From the NCBI GenBank assembly GCA_038239005.1, contig JBBSFE010000018.1:1-64000 (forward strand): 64,000 bases of DNA, given 5' to 3'. This stretch comes from DASXHD01 sp038239005. Its GTDB lineage: Bacteria > Myxococcota_A > Polyangia > Polyangiales > Polyangiaceae. Position 1 is the stretch's first letter; each line of letters starts with the position of its first letter. A program made the translations under genes and the position numbers. Below are positions 24,258 to 32,429 of this stretch, piece after piece. A model generated the notes under the pieces. It ran no database searches, was not told the DNA's origin, and was given only the letters and a program-made list of their open reading frames with translations.

Positions 24258-25214
24258 TCAAACGTCGTCCACAGAAAAGGCGAGCACACGGCGGATGTCG
24301 GTCGTGCCGCACGCGAGCGCGACGAGTCTGTCGACACCGAGCGCGTTCCCCGCGCATGGCGGGAGCCCACTTTCGAGCGCGGCGATGAACTTTTCGTCGA
24401 TTGGATAGACCGGAAGGCCTTTGGTTTTTCGTGCGGCCTGATCGCGTTCGAATCGCGAACGTTGCTCTCGAGCGTCGGTGAGCTCGCCAAAGCCGTTGCA
24501 GAGCTCGATGCCTGCGACGTACAGCTCGAACCGCTCGCAGAAACGAGGGTCGCTGGGTTTGTTGCGCGCGAGCGACGCCATCGACGCGGGGTAGTCGACG
24601 ACGAACACGGCGTGATCCAATTCGGCGATGCGCGGCTCGACCGACTCGACCCATGTCCGAAAATATCGGTCCTCGTCGCTGCTGGCCCACGCGAGCACGT
24701 CGCTCTCGGAGACATTCGCAAATCGCGCGAAGGCCTCGCACACGGTGAGGCGCTTGAAAGGCGGACGCGCGGCGATCGTGCGCGCGCCAATTTGGAACGC
24801 ACCGCCCGACACCGCAGCGGCGAGTGACTCGGTGTCGGCGACCACGTCCTCGACGTCGGCGTTACCTCGGTACCACTCCACCATGGTAAATTCGGGGTTG
24901 TGCTGTTCGCCGCGCTCGCCGCGCCGGAAGCAGCGGCAAATCTGGAAGATGCGCTCGTGCCCCTCCGATAGGAGCCGCTTCATTTGATACTCGGGCGACG
25001 TGATCAAGTAGCCGCCATCGACCGCAAACGCATCGAGGTGCAAATCCATCCCGGGCGAAGGAACGATCGCGGGTGTCTCGACTTCCAAGAAACCGCGCGC
25101 TTCGAAGAACGCGCGCACCGCGCGAACGACGCGCGCGCGCTCGGAAAGGAGCCTCTTCAATGGACCATCGAGAACGCGCGCTCTGCGAAGCCCGCGATCT
25201 GATGACCCATCCAC
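24258..25214 (-). CDS. epmA: Elongation factor P lysyltransferase EpmA-like
   Basis: A 318-residue class II lysyl-tRNA-synthetase paralogue lacking the anticodon domain. It shows motif 1 EARGFLEVETPAIVPSPGMD, motif 2 ICRCFRRGERGEQHNPEFTMVEWY and motif 3 GNALGVDRLVAL. EpmA attaches beta-lysine to EF-P to relieve ribosome stalling at polyproline; EF-P and EpmB are not in this window. The first 58 bases overlap the upstream sctS/fliQ-like gene in another frame, and the 20-residue N-terminal stretch before the core is similar in length to the E. coli protein. A TTG start beyond the overlap is possible. Confidence 0.93.
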   Translation of the reverse strand: MDGSSDRGLRRARVLDGPLKRLLSERARVVRAVRAFFEARGFLEVETPAIVPSPGMDLHLDAFAVDGGYLITSPEYQMKRLLSEGHERIFQICRCFRRGERGEQHNPEFTMVEWYRGNADVEDVVADTESLAAAVSGGAFQIGARTIAARPPFKRLTVCEAFARFANVSESDVLAWASSDEDRYFRTWVESVEPRIAELDHAVFVVDYPASMASLARNKPSDPRFCERFELYVAGIELCNGFGELTDAREQRSRFERDQAARKTKGLPVYPIDEKFIAALESGLPPCAGNALGVDRLVALACGTTDIRRVLAFSVDDV

Positions 25215-25414
25215 GGCCCGAGCGCGACGAGCGCGGCGACGACCGCGAGCATGCGCGGCAAGTGCGAGAGCGTCGGATCCTGAACTTGCGCGGCCGCTTG
25301 AACCGCCGCGACGATCAACCCGACGAGCGCCGCGACGCCCACAATCGGCAACGACACGAGCGCCGCGAGGATCAGCGCTTGCTGCGCAACATCGACGAGC
25401 GACGCAAGCGACAC
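25157..25414 (-). CDS. FliQ/SctS-family export apparatus protein (orphan)
   Basis: An 85-residue protein with two membrane helices (about 13-38 and 51-72) and the family core LIVAAVQAAAQVQDPTLSHL followed by ALGPWM, as in FliQ and SctS of flagellar and type III export gates. FliQ/SctS normally works in a complex with FliP/SctR and FliR/SctT, encoded adjacently; neither is here. The start is GTG 25414, one base after the upstream lipoprotein stop. The 3' 58 bases overlap epmA. Its presence in a molybdenum cofactor operon has no obvious explanation. Confidence 0.85.
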   Translation of the reverse strand: MSLASLVDVAQQALILAALVSLPIVGVAALVGLIVAAVQAAAQVQDPTLSHLPRMLAVVAALVALGPWMGHQIAGFAERAFSMVH

Positions 25415-25415
25415 G

Positions 25416-25859
25416 TCACTGCCCGGTGGCGTCGGTGGGCGAGTCGGTCAGGGCGACGTCGGTCGGTGCGTCGACGGGCGAATCGGTGGTGACGTCGGTC
25501 GTGACGTCGGTCGTGGTGTCGGTCGAGACGTCGGAGGTGCTGGTGTCGAAGCCGCCATCTGGAATCGAAGCGTCGCTGCCGGGGGAGATCGGGCTAAGCG
25601 CGCAGATGTCGCCGACGGGAAGCGAGCCGCGATCGCTCGGGCAGCAAATGTCGACCGAGCTGTTGCCGCCTTCGGCGAAGTGGATGTCACTGCCCGAGAC
25701 GCAGGTGAGCCCGTCGTCGCAGTCGAGGTAGCCGCCGGTTGCCGAGACGTTCGTGTGATCGCAGCGGCCGCCTTCACCGTGCGTGGTGCACGCACTACCA
25801 AGGGCGACGGCGCTACCGACCAAGAGGAGCACGGTCGGGAGCGATGCTAAGCGCTTCAT
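25416..25859 (-). CDS. Lipoprotein with Asp/Thr-rich repeat tail
   Basis: A 147-residue predicted lipoprotein: signal MKRLASLPTVLLLVG with lipobox near GSAC (Cys24), then a Cys-rich section (about 30-85, six cysteines) and an unstructured tail of Thr-Thr-Asp-Val units from a 12-bp repeat (gacgtcggtcgt, roughly 25482-25530). No enzymatic domain. It is the first gene of the minus-strand run leading into sctS/fliQ and epmA. Confidence 0.75.
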   Translation of the reverse strand: MKRLASLPTVLLLVGSAVALGSACTTHGEGGRCDHTNVSATGGYLDCDDGLTCVSGSDIHFAEGGNSSVDICCPSDRGSLPVGDICALSPISPGSDASIPDGGFDTSTSDVSTDTTTDVTTDVTTDSPVDAPTDVALTDSPTDATGQ

Positions 25860-25923
25860 TGAGGGCGGGAACACCACCACATCGTCGCCCCGAACGGAAG
25901 GGATTTTGTTAGCGTTGCCCGCC

Positions 25924-26688
25924 ATGAAGCTCTCGGACCTACAGATCATCGTCACCGGCGGCGCCAGCGGAATGGGTCGTCACTTCGCCGTTCGTCTTGT
26001 CGAGGCCGGCGCACAAGTCGCGATCGGCGACGTCAACGAGGCGGGTCTCGCCGAGTCAGCAGCGCTCTGCAAAGGTCCCGGCAAAGTCCACACGCGCAAG
26101 CTCGACGTCAGCGACGAAGCCGACGTCGCCGCGTACGTCACGTGGGCGCACGGCGCGATGGGCGGGCTCAATGGTCTCATCAACAACGCCGGCATCCTTC
26201 GCGACGGTCTCCTCGTGAAGAAAGATCGCGAGACCGGTCAGGTCAAAGTCCTTAGCAAAGCCCAATGGGATGCCGTCATCGGCGTCAACCTCACCGGCGC
26301 CACGCTCATGACGCGCGACGTCGTCGCGAAGATGGTCGAGATGAATCAGAGGCCTGGCGTCATCGTCAACATGTCGAGCGTCGCGCGTCACGGCAACCGC
26401 GGTCAGTCGAACTACACCGCCGCGAAGGCCGCGCTCGCCGCGAACACGGTCACGTGGTCGAAAGAGTTCGCGCCGTTTGGTGTTCGCGTTGGCGCCGTCG
26501 CACCCGGCATGGTCGAAACGCCGATGACGCAAGGCATGAACCAAAAAGCCCGCGACGCCCTCGTCGCCGCGATCCCCGTCGGCCGCATCGGCTTGCCGGA
26601 AGATCTTTGGCTCGCCGTGAAGTTCGTGCTCGAGTGCGACTACTTCGACGGCCGCACCATCGACGTCGATGGCGGCCTCACGATGTAG
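25924..26688 (+). CDS. Short-chain dehydrogenase/reductase
   Basis: A 254-residue classical SDR: cofactor motif TGGASGMG (11-18), an acidic residue after beta-2 (IGDVNEAG) suggesting NAD preference, NNAGILRDG, catalytic Ser in NMSSVARHG, and YTAAKAA (Tyr-x3-Lys). The C-terminal LPEDLWLAVKFVLECDYFDGRTIDVDGGL resembles 3-ketoacyl-ACP reductase/FabG-like SDRs. The substrate is unknown. Divergent from the lipoprotein gene at 25859, with 64 bases holding both promoters. A short GAGATC/GATCTC palindrome overlaps its stop (26688-26701). Confidence 0.92.
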   Translation: MKLSDLQIIVTGGASGMGRHFAVRLVEAGAQVAIGDVNEAGLAESAALCKGPGKVHTRKLDVSDEADVAAYVTWAHGAMGGLNGLINNAGILRDGLLVKKDRETGQVKVLSKAQWDAVIGVNLTGATLMTRDVVAKMVEMNQRPGVIVNMSSVARHGNRGQSNYTAAKAALAANTVTWSKEFAPFGVRVGAVAPGMVETPMTQGMNQKARDALVAAIPVGRIGLPEDLWLAVKFVLECDYFDGRTIDVDGGLTM

Positions 26689-26703
26689 AGATCACGATCT
26701 CGA

Positions 26704-27816
26704 TCACGGAGGCTTCGGCATCTTCCACACGCCGGTATGGGGCGTGTCGCCGTTGCCGATCGCGCAGAAAAATATTTCGCTGTCGACGAAGAGATCGTTC
26801 GGGATGTCGATATTGCTCGCGAGCGTGGTCGTCGTCGAGCTGCACTGGCTCGCCGCGCACCGCACGATGGCGCCGCTTCCGTTGTCGAGCGCGACGCCCG
26901 CGGTCGCCCAGTAGACGTAGGTCGAGTCCGACGCCATCGCGATGGGGTAGGGCTGCGTCACCGCGATGGCGTTGCTGCTGGCGTCGTCGACGATGGGCAT
27001 TTGGTAGATGGTGCCCTGCTCGAGAAACTGCGAGTAGAAGACACTGCTCGCGCCAACGGAGAGGGTGTCTGCGTTGAGCGGCGGCGCTGGGCTCTTCGCC
27101 GTGAGAACGTCGACGGTGCCATCGGAGATGGTGACGCGACCTACCGGGCCCTCATCGCATGTATAATACAAGTATGCGCCCGACATCACCATGCGGTTCA
27201 CGGTGGCGCACAGCTTGGCAACGGGCACGAGCGTGGTCACCGTGCCATTCGCGGCGCCCTTCGGCACTTTCAGAATCGAGTTGGTGCTGTTGTTCGAGTC
27301 GTAGTTGACGAAATACACGTTGGCGGCATCGACGGCGATCGACCCCGGCCCGTAGCTGCTCGAGTCGTCGATGATGTGCGTCGGCGTGCCGGCGCAGCCC
27401 GCCTTCTTGCAGCTGTGGATCCCGTTGATCGAAGCCCAGTAGACGTCGGTGTCGTCGGCGGTGATGGTATTCGGAAAGTAGCCCGCGACCGCGGAGCCGT
27501 TTGCGAGCGCGACGTTGCCCGTGCCGTCGCGGCCGACGCGGCCGACGATGTAGTCGAACTGCTGCGTGTAGTAGACGCTGGCGTCGTCGACGGCGATGCG
27601 CCGCACTCGCGCGTTGAGAAGCTGAATCGGGCCCGCGCCTCCGTCGCCGATGGGGCTATCGGTGTTCGTGGGCGAATCGCTGCCGGTGCCGGTGTCGGAG
27701 CCCGTACCCGTGTCGAGCGAGTCGTCGATGGTGGGCTCTTGCAAGCCGAGGATCGCGCCGCACGCGACGAGCGGCAGGCCGAGAGGCAAAAACATGAGAA
27801 ACAACCGGCGCTTCAT
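26704..27816 (-). CDS. Propeller-like lipoprotein, tandem paralogue 1
   Basis: A 370-residue predicted lipoprotein (lipobox LVAC) followed by AILGLQEPTID and a Gly/Ser/Thr/Asp linker, then repeated blade-like units with a V-Y-W/Y-aromatic pattern (DVYWASING, NVYFVNYD, YVYWATAG) spaced about 40-50 residues, suggesting a beta-propeller. Its upstream neighbour carries the same GLQEPTID start and the same repeats, so the two arose by duplication. ATGA overlap with the neighbour. Part of kinase cassette A; probably an envelope sensor or scaffold, by inference. Confidence 0.78.
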   Translation of the reverse strand: MKRRLFLMFLPLGLPLVACGAILGLQEPTIDDSLDTGTGSDTGTGSDSPTNTDSPIGDGGAGPIQLLNARVRRIAVDDASVYYTQQFDYIVGRVGRDGTGNVALANGSAVAGYFPNTITADDTDVYWASINGIHSCKKAGCAGTPTHIIDDSSSYGPGSIAVDAANVYFVNYDSNNSTNSILKVPKGAANGTVTTLVPVAKLCATVNRMVMSGAYLYYTCDEGPVGRVTISDGTVDVLTAKSPAPPLNADTLSVGASSVFYSQFLEQGTIYQMPIVDDASSNAIAVTQPYPIAMASDSTYVYWATAGVALDNGSGAIVRCAASQCSSTTTTLASNIDIPNDLFVDSEIFFCAIGNGDTPHTGVWKMPKPP

Positions 27817-28928
27817 TTCGCGAGTCTCCAAATCTTGCCGTCACCGGTTCCCGTTTCGAACGATGCCCAATAAATCGCGCGGTCGTCCACGGCGATGCCG
27901 CGGCCGTCGTTGATGCCGCTCGCGAGCTCTACTGGCGTGCCGCCGCATCCCGTTTTCGCGCAGCGGAACACGCCGCCCGGCGCGGTGAGCTTGCTGTTCA
28001 TGTCGAAGTCGCCTTCGGTCGTCCAGTAGACGTCCGTCGAGTCGATCGCGAGTGCGTACGGGTAGTGCTGCGCGGCCGCTAGCGTTTGCACGCCGCCTGT
28101 TCCGTCGGTATTGCCGTAGGCGATGCTGCCCGCGCCGTTGGCGCCGCCGAGCGTCGCGAAATAAAGCGTGGTGCCGTCGATCAAGAGTGGGCTCGGCGCT
28201 GCGTTGGTTGGGAGTGAATAGATGGTCTGCGCGGCACCGCCCGAAAGCTTCTTCCGCACGATCTTGTCGTTATACGTTTCGGACCAATAAATGTAAGTGC
28301 CGTCGGTTGCGATGCGCGCGAGGAGAGCGAAGTTGTTCGCTGTGTCGGGCATCGCGACAGGCACCATGGGGCCGCCGCCCACGGGAACGCGATCGATCTC
28401 GTTGAAGTCGGCTTCGAGGTAGTAGACGGACCCGCCGTTCAGATGGAGATCGCTGTTGCCGAACCCGGCATCGTAGAGAACCTGCGGCGAAGGGCAGCCG
28501 TCGAGATCGCAACGAATCACTGTGCCGCTCGAGCCGTTGTTCGCGAAGTAGACGCCGCTGTCGTCGACGTCGAGGCCGATGGGCGAGTCGACACCGCTGC
28601 CCGTTGCGGCGAGGAGCGTCGTGCTGGCGTCGACTTTGTCGGCGCTCATCACGGTGCTTCCGATGACGTTGGTCCAGTAGATGCGCGAGCCGAACGCGGT
28701 GAGCATGAACGGGCCGCCTTGATTCAGCGCGATCGCGACAGGCTGGCAGACGCCCGCTTTGCACTCGCCGCCGAGGCAGTCTTTGGCGCAGTTGCTGCCG
28801 CCGTCGCCACCGGTACCACCTTCGATGGCGTTGTCGATCGTGGGCTCTTGCAGACCGAGGATGGCGCTGCACCCGAGACTCCCAACGACGAGTGCCGCGC
28901 TACCAGTCAGCGCGCTCGCTAATCTCAA
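27813..28928 (-). CDS. Propeller-like lipoprotein, tandem paralogue 2
   Basis: A 371-residue lipoprotein with lipobox GSLGC then SAILGLQEPTID, a short cluster of cysteines (about 45-65), and blade-like repeats (IYWTNVIG, VYFANNG, YIYWSETY, DVYWTTEG, IYWASFE). A TTG start at 28928 is chosen because it forms a TTGA overlap with the upstream stop and places the signal peptide at the N-terminus; longer frames lack a signal. Same cassette as the preceding kinase and TPR protein. Confidence 0.75.
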   Translation of the reverse strand: MRLASALTGSAALVVGSLGCSAILGLQEPTIDNAIEGGTGGDGGSNCAKDCLGGECKAGVCQPVAIALNQGGPFMLTAFGSRIYWTNVIGSTVMSADKVDASTTLLAATGSGVDSPIGLDVDDSGVYFANNGSSGTVIRCDLDGCPSPQVLYDAGFGNSDLHLNGGSVYYLEADFNEIDRVPVGGGPMVPVAMPDTANNFALLARIATDGTYIYWSETYNDKIVRKKLSGGAAQTIYSLPTNAAPSPLLIDGTTLYFATLGGANGAGSIAYGNTDGTGGVQTLAAAQHYPYALAIDSTDVYWTTEGDFDMNSKLTAPGGVFRCAKTGCGGTPVELASGINDGRGIAVDDRAIYWASFETGTGDGKIWRLAK

Positions 28929-29890
28929 AACACACCGCCGATGGCGACACCGTTCGGCGTGAGGAACGCAGCAACGCGCTCCTTGGAGGACGGCGCGACG
29001 ATGAAGAGCGTGATGCCCACGGCTGCGAGCACGCCGCCTGCGATGAAACCGATCGTGGAAATCGTGCCGAACGTCATGGCGTCGTCGACGGAGGCTTTGC
29101 CTTGCGTCGTGCACTTCGAAAAATCCGGAAGGCAATTCGGAGCGGCTTCGCCCTTCTTGCCGAGCGCGAGCCCGCCGAAGATCGCGCCGACGATCACGCC
29201 TGCGACGCCAATGCCACCAATCGTCAGACCCGCAGCGCGCATGCCGTTGCCGCGACCGGTGTCGCGTTCGATCGGGCCCGTCGTGGGGCCGATGGGCGTG
29301 ATCACTTGGTGCTCGGCGACCGGAGCGTTCTCGAACTTGATCGTCACTTTCGCGTCGGCGGCTTTCGAGGCGACATCGACCTCTTCATGCACGGGCAGCT
29401 TGCCTGGTGCGGTGGCGTCGACCACGTGGTGTCCCGGGTCGACGGGCATCGCCATGCCGTAGCTCGAGCTGTCGAGCGCTTTGCCGTCGCGTTTGATCTC
29501 GGCGCCGGTCGGTGCGTTGGGCACTTCGATCGAGAGGTGCGAAAGCCCTGGAAACAAGGCCTTTGCGCGTTCATTGGCGCGCGCGGCCCAATCGGCGTGT
29601 CGCTCTTGCGACGCCGTGGCGGCATCCGTGTACGTGACCCACGCGCTCGCGGTCTGTCCGTTTTTTTCGTAACACGCAGCGAGGTTGAGCAGCGTGCCCG
29701 CGCCCGGGTCGAGCCGCTGACTGCTCTCGAGCTTCGGGCACGCTTCGGCGTACTTGCCCTTGTCCATCAGCTTGCGCCCTTCGTCGAAGAGCACCTGTGC
29801 CGCGGCCTTGTCGTCAGCGCCGGCGGCGTGTGCGAGCGCGGGACAAAGCATGGCCACGCCCAAGCCCAAAAGCAGAATCGGTCTTTTCAT
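28925..29890 (-). CDS. Exported TPR protein with two C-terminal membrane helices
   Basis: The 321-residue protein has a signal peptide (cleavage near AHAAG, residue 23), a TPR-like helical region (about 25-115: LFDEGRKLMDKGKYAEACPKL and LNLAACYEKNGQTASAW), a PEGA-like beta region (120-200) and two hydrophobic helices (about 220-245 and 275-300). It begins immediately after the kinase stop (no gap), so it is tightly co-expressed. A protein of the same architecture follows the kinase at 40823. Probably envelope located. Function unknown. Confidence 0.8.
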   Translation of the reverse strand: MKRPILLLGLGVAMLCPALAHAAGADDKAAAQVLFDEGRKLMDKGKYAEACPKLESSQRLDPGAGTLLNLAACYEKNGQTASAWVTYTDAATASQERHADWAARANERAKALFPGLSHLSIEVPNAPTGAEIKRDGKALDSSSYGMAMPVDPGHHVVDATAPGKLPVHEEVDVASKAADAKVTIKFENAPVAEHQVITPIGPTTGPIERDTGRGNGMRAAGLTIGGIGVAGVIVGAIFGGLALGKKGEAAPNCLPDFSKCTTQGKASVDDAMTFGTISTIGFIAGGVLAAVGITLFIVAPSSKERVAAFLTPNGVAIGGVF

Positions 29891-31282
29891 TTAGTTTCGT
29901 GTGGTCGGAAGATCGTTGCCGCCGGGTGGCGTCGTGGTCGTGTGGCCTGCATCGCGGTGCTGATGAATCGGCGTTGCAGTTGTGGCCGTCGTCGTTGCAA
30001 CGGTAGGCGTCGCTGTGAGCGCCGGAATGAGCGAAGGCGGCGGGCGCTCGACACCGGAGATGACGGGCGGCGAAATCGGATCGCGCACGGTAGGAAGCGG
30101 TGCCTCGGTGGTGGCGGTCGTCTTCGGGCCGTCGTGCGGGCGAAACTTCACGAACAAGATCGCGCCGACGATCGCCGATGCAAGCGCGACACCGATCACG
30201 ATCGGCGCAATCAGGCGACGACGCGACTCGCCCGAAGCGAGCTGCGTTTGATCCCACGCGACATCCGTGCTGCTGCCCGGCGCGCGAATCGATGGCCGCT
30301 CTTGCGGAACATTCGAGAGCCGCGATGCCGACGACGAGCCGAGCACACCCGACATGCGCTGCGTGGCGAGAGCCATCGCGCTTGCCGATGCGAACGGTGC
30401 GAGCGCAGCCGCGAGATCGGCGACGCTCTGATAGCGATCGGCGACCTTCTTTTCGAGGCACTTCATGATGATCGCCGTGAGCTCGGGCGGAACGTCCTGA
30501 CGAACGAGCTCCATCGGATGCGGCGGCTCCGAAATGACCATCGCGGTGAGCTGCGTGAGCGTATTGGCGGGGAAAGGAACGACGCCTGCGATGAGCTCGT
30601 ACAGAATGGCGCCGAGCGCCCAGATGTCGGTGCGCTGATCGACATCGCGCGACGCGCGCAGTTGCTCGGGCGACATGTAGCTCGGCGAGCCAAGAACCTG
30701 CGTGGTTGCCGTGAGAGACAAGTCGTCGCCGCCGACGGTCTTCGAAACGCCGAAGTCGAGCACCTTCACGAGCGGCTCGCCGTTGAGGCGCTGCGTGAGA
30801 AAGAGGTTCTTCGGTTTCAGATCGCGGTGAACGATGCCGAGCGAGTGCGCTTCGGCGATGGCCTCGCAGGCTTGGAGCACGAAGTCCACAGCGGTGCGGA
30901 TTTCGAGCGTGCCGTGCCGACGGAGGTGACGATCGAGATCGTCCCCCTCGAGAAACTCCATCACCATGTAAGGCGCGCCGTCGTCGAGGCGGCCGACGTC
31001 GGTGACCTTCGCGACGTGATCGCTGCGGAGTCGAACGGCGGCGCGCGCCTCGCGCTCGAAACGCGAGACGTTGTCAGGGAAGGCGAGCGCGGCGCGCAGC
31101 ATGAACTTCAGCGCGACGAGCTGGCCGAGCTGAAGGTGCGTCGCTGCGACCACGACGCCCATGCCGCCCACACCGAGCACGCGCTCGACGCGGAACTTGT
31201 CGCTGAGGATGTCACCCGGCCGAACGACATCGTCGGCGGACGGCTTGGGTGTGTCGGGCTGCGAATTGGGCGGGCCGTTCAT
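29891..31282 (-). CDS. Transmembrane Ser/Thr protein kinase (cassette A)
   Basis: A 463-residue Hanks-type kinase. Residues 28-295 form a complete kinase: G-loop GVGGMGVV, Lys59 (VALKF), catalytic HRDLKPKN (152-159), DFG (176-178), and SPSYMSPEQL after the activation loop. One membrane helix lies at about 358-382, and the outer part is a Thr/Pro-rich tail with no sensor domain. Presumably it phosphorylates cytoplasmic partners in response to something bound by the downstream exported proteins; that link is inference from gene order. Confidence 0.93.
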   Translation of the reverse strand: MNGPPNSQPDTPKPSADDVVRPGDILSDKFRVERVLGVGGMGVVVAATHLQLGQLVALKFMLRAALAFPDNVSRFEREARAAVRLRSDHVAKVTDVGRLDDGAPYMVMEFLEGDDLDRHLRRHGTLEIRTAVDFVLQACEAIAEAHSLGIVHRDLKPKNLFLTQRLNGEPLVKVLDFGVSKTVGGDDLSLTATTQVLGSPSYMSPEQLRASRDVDQRTDIWALGAILYELIAGVVPFPANTLTQLTAMVISEPPHPMELVRQDVPPELTAIIMKCLEKKVADRYQSVADLAAALAPFASASAMALATQRMSGVLGSSSASRLSNVPQERPSIRAPGSSTDVAWDQTQLASGESRRRLIAPIVIGVALASAIVGAILFVKFRPHDGPKTTATTEAPLPTVRDPISPPVISGVERPPPSLIPALTATPTVATTTATTATPIHQHRDAGHTTTTPPGGNDLPTTRN

Positions 31283-31311
31283 GGGTACGCGCGGCCTGAG
31301 GATAGCACCTT

Positions 31312-31539
31312 CTACTTGGAGCGCGTCGTCAGTGCGAGGGCGTGGATGGAGCCCCTCATGGCCTCGCCGAGAGCCCGATAAACCATCTGATGCTGCTCGA
31401 TTCGGCTCTTGCCCGCGAACTGCGGAGCTACGACGGTGGCCTCGTAGTGATCTTCGGTTCCCGTCGTGTCGGTGACGACGATCTCGGCGCCGGGGAAAGC
31501 CGTTTCGAGGAGCGCACGCACGCGATCGGGCGCGATCAA
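31312..31539 (-). CDS. BolA-family protein
   Basis: A 75-residue protein with the BolA fold: VRALLETAFPGAEIVV, then the loop EDHYEATVVAP and the helix SRIEQHQMVYRALGEAM. It carries the FAGKSRIEQHQMVY signature with its conserved His. BolA/IbaG proteins pair with monothiol glutaredoxins in Fe-S and stress metabolism. No glutaredoxin is adjacent. The gene overlaps argF by 4 nt, so it is translated with the arginine operon. Confidence 0.9.
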   Translation of the reverse strand: MIAPDRVRALLETAFPGAEIVVTDTTGTEDHYEATVVAPQFAGKSRIEQHQMVYRALGEAMRGSIHALALTTRSK

Positions 31540-32429
31540 GATTTCATTCCGAGCAAGAACGCCATCAGCGCTTTTTGCACGTGAAGGCGGTTTTCGGCTT
31601 GGTCCCAGACGCGCGACCGCGGGCCTTCGATGACGTCATCCGTGATTTCTTCGCCACGATGCGCCGGCAAACAATGCATCACGATGGCGTCGGGCTTCGC
31701 GTGGGCGAGCATTGTGCTGTCGAGCGTCCAGCCGGCGAAGTCGCGACGGCGCTGATCGTTTTCGCCTTCCTGGCCCATGCTCGTCCAGACGTCCGTGCAG
31801 ACGACATCCGCGCCAAGCACCGCTTCGCGTGCGTCCGTCGTGAAATGCGCCGAGCCACGATCGGGGGTGACGTAGGCCGCGGGGCCGCCGACGAAAAGCT
31901 CGAACCCGAAGAGAGACGCCGCTTCGACGAACGAGCGCGCCATGTTGCTCGAGCCATCACCGACCCACGCGATACGCATGCCCTCGATCGATTTCTTGAA
32001 GTGCTCCTCGATCGTGAAGACGTCGCACAACACCTGAACCGGGTGCCCATCATCGGAGAGCGCGTTGATCACCGGGACCGTCGCGTTCTTCGCCATGCCT
32101 TCGAGGCGTTCGCTCGAGCTCGTGCGGAACACGATGAGGTCGGCGTAGCGCGAGAGGACGCGTGCGGTATCTCCGATGGGCTCGCCGCGCGCCAGCTGCG
32201 AGCCTTGCGTCGTCAGCACGACCGGATGCATGCCGAGCTGCGCGGCGCCGATCTCGAACGACACGCGCGTACGCGTGCTCGCCTTTTCCATGACGATGGC
32301 AGCCGCGCGACCGCGAAAGCTTCCGAGCTGCGCCGTGCGGTCGCGTTTCATTGCGCGTGCAAGCTCGAGCACGCTGCGCGACTCACTCGGCGAAAGAGAT
32401 GTCAGCGATAGGTAGTCACGTTTGGTCAT
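31536..32429 (-). CDS. argF: Ornithine carbamoyltransferase
   Basis: Converts ornithine plus carbamoyl phosphate to citrulline. The 297 residues include the carbamoyl-phosphate motif STRTR (51-55), DVWTSMGQEGEN (the SMG loop of ornithine binding), and HCLPAHRGEEITD with the catalytic Cys. The SMG loop and HCLP favour ornithine rather than N-acetylornithine. Start ATG 32429 overlaps the argH stop by 4 nt; a much longer upstream frame lies wholly inside argH and is rejected. Confidence 0.95.
   Translation of the reverse strand: MTKRDYLSLTSLSPSESRSVLELARAMKRDRTAQLGSFRGRAAAIVMEKASTRTRVSFEIGAAQLGMHPVVLTTQGSQLARGEPIGDTARVLSRYADLIVFRTSSSERLEGMAKNATVPVINALSDDGHPVQVLCDVFTIEEHFKKSIEGMRIAWVGDGSSNMARSFVEAASLFGFELFVGGPAAYVTPDRGSAHFTTDAREAVLGADVVCTDVWTSMGQEGENDQRRRDFAGWTLDSTMLAHAKPDAIVMHCLPAHRGEEITDDVIEGPRSRVWDQAENRLHVQKALMAFLLGMKS

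Noticed and set aside
28892..31381. An 829-codon + strand frame across the cassette A kinase
   Set aside because: It is the antisense shadow of the kinase and TPR genes, with low-complexity Arg-rich translation.
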